A DNA stretch of 29,084 nucleotides from Monoraphidium neglectum. Its lineage: Eukaryota > Chlorophyta > Chlorophyceae > Sphaeropleales > Selenastraceae. The stretch spans positions 1 through 29,084 of the forward strand of contig NW_014013346.1 of the NCBI RefSeq assembly GCF_000611645.1, in the 5' to 3' direction. Shown here one piece after another: positions 20,754 to 29,084 of the stretch. The position numbers and the translations under genes were made by a program. The notes under the pieces are model-generated. The model searched no databases, was not told where the DNA came from, and saw only the letters and a list, made by a program, of their open reading frames with translations. Each line of letters opens with the position of its first letter. Position 1 is the stretch's first letter.

Positions 20754-23700
20754 ATGAACTCGTCTGATGTATTCACCGTGAAATTCGATATAGTCCTCCC
20801 TGGCGCGCCTCCTGTAGAGGCCCTGAATGCGGACGTGGCTGCCCTGGCGCGCGACCTGCAGCGCTGCGCGGCGGCCAGCGATATGCACGCGGCACGCCAA
20901 GCCCTCCAGGCCTTTGTGGATCGCTCCATGGCGCGGCGGCTCCCAAATCCGCCGCTACTGACGCGCACCAGCATACAGGCGCTGGTCGAGCAGCTGGACG
21001 GCAGCTGCGGGTTTGCAGCGTGCAAGGCGCTCTCTCTCCTTCACCACCTCGAGTGAGCAAATCGCATGGCCAGCATGCGGCCCCTTTCCTGGATTACCAA
21101 GGTCAGCGCCCCTCAGCGATGCAACAAAACACCTTGAATCCTGGGCCACAAATGCGCAGCTGCTGCCAGACCGCTACGGCTCCGCCAACTGTGCTGCGCC
21201 TGCGATCGGACACCCCTCTTGCTTGCGCCCTGCTTGTCGCGCCGCCAGGCACCCGTATCACTTTGAGGACGGGCGTTTTCTTCACGAAGCCCTGGCGCGG
21301 CCAGCCCCCATGACCGCCCTCATGCGGCTGCTGGTCGAGGCCACAGGGCCGCACGGGGACGCCCGGGGGGGCGGCGGCGTCGGCGGCGGCGGCGGCGGCG
21401 GCGGCTCTGAGCCGCTCTGGCTGGCGGCTGCCACTGAGAGGGACCGCCGGCTGATGGCGCTGTGGGCGATTGTGCTGGCCGACGGCGCGATGAAGGTGGT
21501 CAGCATCCGCACTCTCGACGCGAGGGACCGCGACGACGCCGACAGCAGGCAGCTGCGGCGCTCCGCAATCGCGCTCACCGAGGCGTTCTGCGCTGCGCCT
21601 GGCGCAGCCGCGGCCTTTATTGCCGCCGCCGCGAGCGAGGAGTCGCTGCGGTTGCCGGAGGGCGCAGTCTTTGACATGTTTCATTGCCTGAGCCTCGTCG
21701 AGAGGATCGCGGAGCCACTTAAAGCTTCTGCAGAGCTGACGAACCGCATCGCCTCGCAGCTGGAGCCGTGCGCGATTGAAGCCGCGGCGCTAGCCTTTGC
21801 TGACCTGCGGATTGTCGCCATGGCCGACCGTCGCGGTGGCCGCCCCCTGTCCCTGGGGCTCCTGGAACTGCTCAGCCACAGCGACGCCGGCGCGGCCGCT
21901 CTACTGCGGCTGCCGCCGGCCGAGGGGCTCGGCCTGTTGGTGCCCTTTCTTGCCCCGCGGGAGCCCGGCGACGGCTGCAGCGGCAGGGGCCGCGGCGGCA
22001 GTGCTGCTGGGGGGAGTGCTGCGGCTGATGCCCGGCGGGGCGCGCCAGCTGGTGCGTCGAGCGGGGCCGAAGCACGGCTCACCGTCCTGATGGAGGCGAT
22101 CACGGTCATCCAAAACGTATTCAAACGCGCGGTGCTCCTCGAACAGCACCGCCGATGGCCGGGCGGCGCCGAGGCCGCGCCGCCCGGGTCAAGCCGGAGC
22201 GCGTCTGACGGGGCCCCGCCGGAGTCCGCCGCGGGCAATGGCCTCATGCATGCGTCTGCCGTCGTGGGGGCACTCACAGGGCCGCTGATCGAGGTCGTGG
22301 CCGGGCGGGGCGCTGCGGCCGGGTTGCGCGGCAAGCCCATTTGGGATGTTGCGTTTTACGCTCTGGAGGCCTTGGAGCGGAGCATATGGGTGGTCGTTTT
22401 CGGGGCCTGGGGGCCAGCTGCTGGTGCAGACGTGGAGTGGCATGAACCGCCGGCGCTCTTTCTGCACCCCGGATCAGCGGCAGCGCTCGCCACCACGCTG
22501 CGAGGCGCCCTCGAGGCCGCCGCGCACAGCAGCAGCAGCGGCAACAACAGCGGCGTCGCCGTCGTCGAGGCCGCCCGGCTGCTCTTTGGAGCCGCCATGG
22601 CGAACCCGGGTCGAGAGCGCACCCAGTGGTGCCGCGAGGCGGTCACGGCGGGGCTGCCCTCGCTGCTGCTGCGTGCAGCCGTGCAGGTCTCCACCAAGCT
22701 GAACGGCCCCGCTGACGCCGCGAGGGCGGCCGCCACCGTTTGCCTCATGGCGTACGCGGGCGGTGACGAGCCTTTGGGTTTCGAAATGCAGCATGTCAGG
22801 CATGATCAGGCGCCTGGCGGCGAGCCCCTGTCAGCAATCAGGGCCCGGGCGCTGGAGGCGCTGATGCCGTGCGCTGGCAGCGGCTGCCCGGAAGCTGCAA
22901 TGCTAGCAGCGGCTGGCGCCCTGCACGCCTGCCAAGATTCGAGCAGCGCGGCGGCCGACCTGGCCGCGCATCCCGGGGCCGCGACCGCCGTCGTGGGCGC
23001 GCTCCTGCGCTGCGCGGCTGCGGCGCGGGCGGCGGGCCCTAGCGGCGGCGGCGGGCGCCTGGCGGCCGGCGCGCACACGACTATGCAGCTGCTGTCAGTG
23101 ATGGCGTTGGCTGTTGATGATCCGCGTGTGGAGGCGGCCGACGCGGGTCAGCAGCAGCAGCGCCGGCTCCCGGAAGCGGCAGCGCGTGGCGCTCGCGACG
23201 ACATCGAGGGCATGTTCGCAGAGGCAGAGGCCGCGCTGCTGCGGCTGGGTGCAGCTAGGGAGCCAGGTGGCGCGCTGGCGGCGGACACGGCAGCTGCCCT
23301 GGGCTTCCTGCGGCGCCGTGAGGCGCCGTCCCCGCTGCCGCTGCCGGGGCCGGGGCCTCTGTCGCGGGCTGATGATCGGCGCTGCCTGGTGTGCGGCAGG
23401 GGGCGTGGCGACGGGGTGACGCTGAGGCGCTGCAGCGGCTGCAGGGCGGAGGGCGTGTTCTACTGCTCTGTGGAGTGGTGAGTCTGGGGGCGGGGGAAAG
23501 AGGGGAAAGTGGGTCGAGGACGAAAGTTTAATACAACAGTGCAAGATGGCACACAGAAGGGATTCTGTGTATGTGTCAGCAGGCAAGTCAGAATTATGCA
23601 AGGAAGGGTTCCCTCACAGGCCAACACCTGTGGCTGAGGCATACATATGCTGCTGATACGCGCCCCCGCCCCTCGCTCTCACAATCCTGCTCTTGCGCGC

Positions 23701-23824
23701 TCTCCCAACACCGCCGATTATTGGTGAATTGATATGTATGTGCCTGTGCCCCGCTCACCGCAGTCAGCGCGGCCACTGGCGGGCCCACAAGGCAGACTGC
23801 CGCGCGGCAAGGGGCGGCGCTTGA
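20754..23824 (+). CDS. Gene G: MYND zinc-finger protein, F-like body with E-like 3' end
   Basis: The predicted protein has 862 residues. The exons are 20754..21052, 21249..23477 and 23764..23824. The start is MNSSDVFTVKFD. The exon 1 junction codon GA|G gives Glu where most relatives have Leu. Exon 2 has an alpha first block (DARDRDDADSRQLRRSA) and beta middle and end blocks, closely matching F. The linker after LLVEATGPHGDA is a long Gly run. The MYND finger is at residues 812-855 with CLVCGRGRGD and QRGHWRAHKADC; Gly replaces the usual Ser of QRSHW. The protein ends RAARGGA without the F/H extension. The second intron and 3' flank are near copies of those of E, so the E-like tract starts close to the exon 2/intron 2 junction. 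Confidence 0.88.
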
Positions 23825-24377
23825 TCTGGAGGTCGCAGAGGCGGAGTGTGGGCTGGAGGGGGGCAACCCATCATGGAGTGTGGCCATGTTGGCCACAGTG
23901 CACCAGGAGGCGGCGTTTGAACAGGCGCTGCAATGCATGGGGTGTGGTTGAGGCGGGCAAGTAGTGATGGCTTTCGGGTACACTTGGATGTTGGGGGCCG
24001 GGCGCTGCCAGCCGCGGCGCTGCCTGACCTGCGGTTGTCATGAGAAGTGACCGCCGACTGACGGTTGCAACCCCCTCAATATCTATTTAGTGGGATTGAA
24101 TCCGCAATAGCAGGCTTGTGATCATGTGAGAGCACAGAATTTCTGCGGTCAAGTGATCCTGTATGTCAGCTTGCCAAGCAGTGCTGTGTTTGTGGCTTGC
24201 GGCGCAGCCCAGAGAACAATACACAGTAAAGCGATATGCAACCACATCGGGCTTGCTTTTGGTTGTAACCTCACTCAGTTGCACCCTTTCTAGAGCTACT
24301 CGTTTCGAACAAGACGGCCTTGTCTCGTCAGATCACTTTTGTCAAGGCATCACCAGTACTCGTGAGGGCTGAAAGAC
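23825..24377 (+). promoter_or_regulatory. Intergenic G/H: 3' flank of G and 5' block of H
   Basis: This is the duplicate of the E/F spacer. TGTAA at 24264-24268 lies 440 nt after the G stop, at the same relative position as in E/F. Box 1 is at 24325-24336 and box 2 (ACTCGTGAGGGC) at 24358-24369, just ahead of the H start. Both boxes match the consensus exactly here. Confidence 0.5.
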
Positions 24378-27300
24378 ATGAACGCGTCTCATTTGGCCAC
24401 TGCGAAGTTCGGGAGAGGTCGCCGTCGCGCGCCTCCTCCAGAGCCCCTGGATGCGGATGTGGCTGCCCTGGCGCGCGACCTGCAGAGCTGCGCGGTGGCC
24501 AGCGACATGCGCGCGGCACGCCAAGCCCTCCAGGCCTTTGTGGAGCGCTCCCTGGCCCGGCGGCTTCCCAACACGCCGCTGCTGACGCGTGCCAGCATAC
24601 AGGCGCTGGCCACGCAGCTCGACGGCAGCTGCGGGTTCGCAGCCTGCTCGGCACTCGCCTTCCTTTACGCCCTCCTGTGAGCAAAACTTGGGCCCGGCCT
24701 CTTGCCTGGAAAACAAGCAAGATCAGCTGCCTCTCACTGGCGCGAGCACACGCTTAGTCCAGGTTCAAACCTCGAAAACCCAGCTGCCGCGCAAGCACCG
24801 GCTCCGCCATATGTGCCGCACTCACAGGCAGACAGCGCCCTTGCCCACACTCTGCTTTTCGCGCCGCCAGGCCCCCGCAACACATCGAAGACGAACGTCT
24901 CCTTCACGAAGCCCTGGCGCGGCCGGCACCCATGGCCGCCCTCATGCGGCTGCTTGTTGAGGCCACAGGGCCGCGCGGGGGCAGCCAGAATGTCGGCGGC
25001 GCCGTTGCTCAGCCCCCCTGGCTGGCGGCTGCCACAGAGAGGGACCGCAAGCAGACGGTACGCTGGGCCACCACTTTGGCCGACGGCGCGATGAGGCTAG
25101 CCACCAGTCGCGCGTGTGACAAAGGGCTGCGCGCAGGCGCAGGCGGCCGGGGCGATTCGTGCGCGGCGGGCGCGCTCGTGGATGCTGTCTGCTGGGTGCC
25201 CGGCGCGTTGGCGGCGTTGGTGGCCGCCGCCGTGCAGGAGGAGTCGCTGCGGCAGCCGGATGGCCCGGTGCATTTTTTGTTCTGGTCGATGACACACGCG
25301 TGGGTTCAAACGGGGCCGACTGAAGCCTCCGCAGAGACGATGGGTGCGGCCGCCACGCAGCTGGAGCCGTGCGCGGCAGAAGCCGCCGCCCTAGCCTGCG
25401 AGGCCCTGCGGGCAGAGGTGGCCAGCGGCCGCAAAGGCTGGTCCCCGCCTATGGGGCTGCTGCAGCTGGTCAGCTACAGCGTAGCCGGCCCGGACGCGCT
25501 GCTGCGGCTGCCTCCGGGCGAGGGTCTTGAGGCGTTGGTGCCCTTCCTCGAGCTGCGGGAGCCCGGCGACAGCCGCAGTGGCGTGGGCAACGGCGGCGGC
25601 AGCAGTGCAGGGCGGAGTGTCGCGGCCTGTGCCCAGAGCGACGCGCCAGCCGATGCAGCCATGAAACCGGAGCTGCGCTACACTGTCATGATGGAGGCAG
25701 TTCAAATCATCCTCGATGTGTTCAAAAATACGGTGCCCCTTGGACACCAAGTTCAGCAGCCAGGTGGCGCCGCCACTTCGCCGAGGACGCCCCACAGCGC
25801 CTCTCGGCGCTGCCGGGGCGCCGGCCCCACGCACGTGTCTGCCGCTGCGGCGGCACTCACAGGGCCGCTGATTGAGGTTGCGGCTGGGCGGGGCGCTGCA
25901 ACGGGCTTGCGCGGCAAGCTCATGTGGGTGGCCGCGTCCTGTGCTTTGCAGGCCTTGGAGCAGAGCATGAAGGCGCTTGGTGCAGCCAGGGCGGCAACCA
26001 GCACTGGTGAGCCGGTTGCTGGGACGGCCGCAGAAGAGTATGAGGCACCGGCCCTCTTCTCGCACCCCGGGTCAGCAGCAGCGCTGGCTGCCGCGTTGCA
26101 AGGCCCCCTCGAGGCCGCCGCCCGCAGCAGCGGCGACGACAAGAGCGGCGGCGCCGTCGCCGCGGCCACCCAGCTGCTGTTTGTCGCCGCCATGTGGCCC
26201 GCATGTCCAGCGCGCTCCAGCTGGTGCCGTGAGGCGCTCGCGGCGCGGCTGCCGTCGCTGCTGCTGCGCGCGGCTGCTCAGCTCTCCACTCAGGAGGAGG
26301 GCCCGACCCCTGCCGCCAAGGCGGCAGGTGCCGCATGCCTGATGGCATACGTGGCCGATGAGGAGAGTTTGGTTGTTTGTAGGGATCCTGGGCGTGATTC
26401 GGAGCCAAGCGGCGAGGGCCTGTCAGCAATCAAGGCCAAAGCATGGGAGGCGCTGGTGGTTTGGGCCGGAGGCAGCTGCCCGGAAGCTGCAATGCACGCG
26501 GTGTCAGGCGCCCTGCGCACCTTTGAAGGCTCCAGCGGCGCCGCGGCCGACCTGGCCGCGCGTCCCAGGGCCGCGACCGCCCTTGTAGGCGCACTTCTGC
26601 GCTGCGCGGCTGCGGCGCGGGCAGCTGGGCCGGGAGGCGGCCACGAAGGCGGGCGCATGGCAGTCGTCGCAAACATGGCTGTGCTGCTGCTGTCATCAGT
26701 GGCTGCGGCTGCCGATGCGTCGCATGTGGAGGCGGCCGAGGGGAGTCACCAGCTGCAGCGCCAGCTCGCGGAAGAGGCAGTGCGTTGCGCGCGTGAGAGG
26801 AGCATGGAGTCCGCTCTCATGGCAGCCGAGGCCGCGCTGCTGCGGCTGGGTGCAGCCGAGGGCCAAGGTGGCGCGCTGGCGGCGGACGCGGCAGCTGCCC
26901 TGGCCTTCCTGCAGCGCCGCGAGGCGCCACCGCCGCTGCCGGGGCCGGAGCCCCTGCTGTTGGCTGATGATCGGCGCTGCTTGGCGTGCGGCAAGGGGCG
27001 TGGCGGCGGGGTGACGCTCAGGCGCTGCAGCGGCTGCAGGGCGGAGGGCGTGTTCTACTGCTCTGTGGAGTGGTGAGCCTGGGGAGCGGGGGATGGAGTG
27101 TGCGATGAGTCAGGAGGAAGTTCATGAATGCAAGATGGGACACAGCAGTGATAAAGCACGTGTCACGGCTCGCAATTCAGGATCATGGAACATCAAGGGT
27201 GCAGTCAAAGGCCAGGACCTGCGGCCGTGGCGCACACGTGTTGCTTTAATGCGGCCTCTGCTTCGCTCTCACAATCCCGCTCTCGCCTCCTCTCTCAACT

Positions 27301-27409
27301 CCACTACAACCATGCATGCACGCGTGCCCCCACGCCCCACAGCCAGCGCACCCACTGGCGGGCCCACAAGGCAGACTGCCGTGCGGCGAGGGGCGGCGCC
27401 TCCGCATGA
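24378..27409 (+). CDS. Gene H: MYND zinc-finger protein, beta type throughout
   Basis: The predicted protein has 855 residues. The exons are 24378..24676, 24871..27072 and 27343..27409. The start is MNASHLATAKFG. Exon 2 opens PPQHIEDERLLHEALARPAPM. Its first block is beta, shared only with D (GAGGRGDSCAAGALVDAVC). Its middle (GPLIEVAAGRGAATG) and end (LLSSVAAAADASHVEAAEGSHQLQ) are beta too, but the middle is the most divergent of the beta set (ALEQSMKALG). The MYND finger is at residues 803-846: CLACGKGRG, RRCSGC, YCSVEC, then QRTHWRAHKADC; the C-terminus is RAARGGASA, the two-codon extension seen also in F. The second intron is closest to that of gene B on the opposite arm. Confidence 0.88.
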
Positions 27410-28300
27410 CACGCCAGCCATGCATAGGGGGCGCTCGACGTCCCGACGACGCGAGCACACCAGCGGAAGCGTGCGGGGCGAGGGGCCTTTGCAGCGCGTG
27501 GCGCAGGAGGGGGACAGGCATGAGTTGGCTATGCAGCTGCGGGCAGCGATGTGCTGGTGAGGTTGTACAATTCAAGATCCCCTACTGTTCGCCGCGCCGC
27601 TCAAGCAGGACGCACGGGTATGAGGGTTTGGTGAGGGGCGACTGCCAACCGCCCTCAGTTGTTGACAAACGCGGGCGGTGGCACGCTCAGTTGCAGGCGA
27701 TTGAGAGCGCAGCCGATCCTGCGGATGCGTCCGATAGGCTGTGGCTGCGAGTGCGTCGGCTCGCCCCGCCAGCGGCTGGCAAGCCAGTCCAGCAGACAGC
27801 GGCTGGGGTAGCCACTTTCACTTCGGGCCCACCGGGGTTTTTGCATGGCGTTGGTGTTGCTTTTGCAAAGTGTTTTCTTGCCCGAGTCAAAGCATATGAT
27901 GTAATGTGAGCATGACTTGAGGTGTCCTTGCAAAACACTGCCGCTGAGACCTAATCCTGATCCAACGCCCCTGGAGGCCGCGGCGCCATCGCCCCACGTA
28001 CGCGTGCCCGTCGACGACCCAGCAGCTTGCTGATTGTGGTTACCAGGCGCGCGCGTTCAGCCGCAACTCTTCACCCGCAGGCGCCGCAATCAACCCCGCA
28101 TCCTGCATGCCTGCTCAGAGCAGAGGATTGATGACGCCCGCTGCCGCAGGCCAGCCGCCGTGCAGGCGGCGAGCGCCGCGCACGCGACGTGCGAGCGCGG
28201 CTGCTGCAACAGCGCCGCCGCCCGGCCACTGCTCTTTAGCTTGCGCTCGGCTGCAGGCAGGAGGTGGGGCGCCGCCACCCTAGGCACCCAACCTGAGAGG
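27410..28300 (+). other. 3' flank of gene H, homologous to the flank of gene F
   Basis: The sequence follows the F flank in order, though with many indels and a much shorter minisatellite site. It includes the H 3' UTR up to a candidate poly(A) signal and then a conserved stretch at about 28030-28260. That stretch can be read as an open frame (HACSEQ..ERGCCNSAAARPLL), but the matching DNA behind F needs a frame change to give the same peptide. I therefore do not call a gene. Confidence 0.5.
27900..27904 (+). terminator. Candidate poly(A) signal TGTAA of gene H
   Basis: TGTAA lies 491 nt after the H stop, at the aligned position of the one behind F. Conservation in an otherwise drifting flank is the support. 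Confidence 0.4.
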
Positions 28301-29084
28301 CTTGTTTCAGTTTTGAGTGCCGTGATTGGGGCCGGGCAACAAGCAACTAGCCTAGAGGGGCCGGCCAGGGGCAAGGAGGGGAAGAGGGCCAGCTGGCAGG
28401 CGCCCGCGCGTGAGGCGCACAACCTGACATCTGCACTCCATCCGCGCTGGGCGCGGTGCGGGGCGCGGGCGGCAGATGGAATGCGGGCCGGCGCTTGCGA
28501 GCCAACCGGCGGCCGGGCGGAAAAATGTACAACTGCGGCTGCCTCTATCACGCGGCCGTCCTGGCACTTTGGCCGCAAGCTCTAGCTGCGGCCCTAGCTG
28601 CGGCAGCCGTCTGGACCCCGCGCAACGGCCGGACGCAGCCGGCACCGCGCCGACTGTGGCCGCGGACACGCCAGGGGCCGGCGCGTGCGGGCAGCGGCAC
28701 TGGCGAGCGAGGGGTGCTACGACGCGCGAAAATCAGGGCGGGCGTGCCGCGTTGCGCGAGGCACGAGGGAAAAAGCAGGTCGGGAGTTATGCAGGGGGCA
28801 CGATGACATTGGTAAAAACACGTCACCTGACGGAGAGCGGCGCGGCGGCGGCCGGGGGCTGCGCCAGGCGAGAGGGTAAGTGTACAGGTGTGAAGGAGCT
28901 CGGGACGAATGCGCGCTGCTGCCTGGAGGGGGGAACTGGGTGGACGCCAGCTGCCTCCCAGCTGCTACCGCCGGGCGCCGCTGGGAGGCGCGGCGGCAGC
29001 GGCCGGGGCTGCCCGCGCCACTGCGCCGCCGGCCGCGCGCGCCATCCAGACCCTGACTGTGTGGTCATCACTGGGGTGGGTGGG
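28301..29084. other. Right-hand end: no recognisable feature
   Basis: This stretch is very GC-rich and unlike any other part of the window. Open frames are present on both strands, but they have simple Ala/Arg/Gly-rich compositions typical of chance frames in such DNA. No member of the family, no RNA gene and no 5' block is seen, so the array appears to end, or to be interrupted, after gene H. Confidence 0.5.

Noticed and set aside
28034..28585. Possible protein gene behind H (HACSEQ..ERGCC)
   Set aside because: The homologous DNA behind F needs a frame change to give the same peptide, and there is no further support.

Overview
The window looks like nuclear DNA of a very GC-rich eukaryote, most likely a chlorophyte green alga. 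The genes carry short GT-AG introns of about 200-310 nt, the proteins are strongly Ala/Gly/Arg-rich, and long coding exons alternate with compact introns. TGTAA, the usual chlorophyte poly(A) signal, sits about 440-510 nt past several stops. The taxon is inferred from style only; no rRNA, tRNA or marker gene is present.

Nearly the whole window is one clustered family of eight paralogous genes, called A to H here. A (cut by the left edge), B, C and D lie on the minus strand; E, F, G and H lie on the plus strand. D and E are head-to-head over a 389-nt gap, so the cluster is two head-to-tail arrays diverging from a centre near 12.6 kb. Every gene has the same structure: exon 1 of about 299 nt (a conserved ~100-residue N-terminal domain), a ~200-nt phase-2 intron ending CGCCGCCAG|G (GACGACAG|G in C), exon 2 of about 2.2 kb (Ala-rich, probably helical), a 260-310-nt phase-2 intron, and a 61- or 67-nt exon 3. 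Exons 2 and 3 together encode one C-terminal MYND zinc finger, C-x2-C-x12-C-x2-C-x7-C-x3-C-x7-H-x3-C. The second intron cuts the codon of the sixth cysteine, so exon 2 read alone appears to end in a false 'VEW-stop'. Hand-spliced, the seven complete genes all give lengths divisible by three (854-874 residues).

The paralogs are mosaics. Exon 2 falls into three blocks, each with two sequence types (called alpha and beta here): B, C and E are alpha-alpha-alpha, F and G alpha-beta-beta, D beta-beta-alpha and H beta-beta-beta. Intron 2 groups the genes differently again (C with D, E with G, B with H). This points to repeated gene conversion or unequal crossing-over. E-F and G-H also form a two-gene duplication with a period of about 7.95 kb. 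Gene B carries a ~410-bp insertion in exon 1 with a 7-bp target duplication and inverted ends; it may be spliced as a new intron.

Intergenic DNA holds a duplicated 5' block ahead of every start codon, with two short conserved boxes, and homologous 3' flanks behind F and H. There is also a 10-bp minisatellite (20105-20170) and a (TC)22 tract inside an intron (15699-15742). I recognise nothing in the last ~750 bases. MYND fingers are known protein-protein interaction modules, often in transcriptional or chromatin regulators; the role of this family cannot be read from the sequence.
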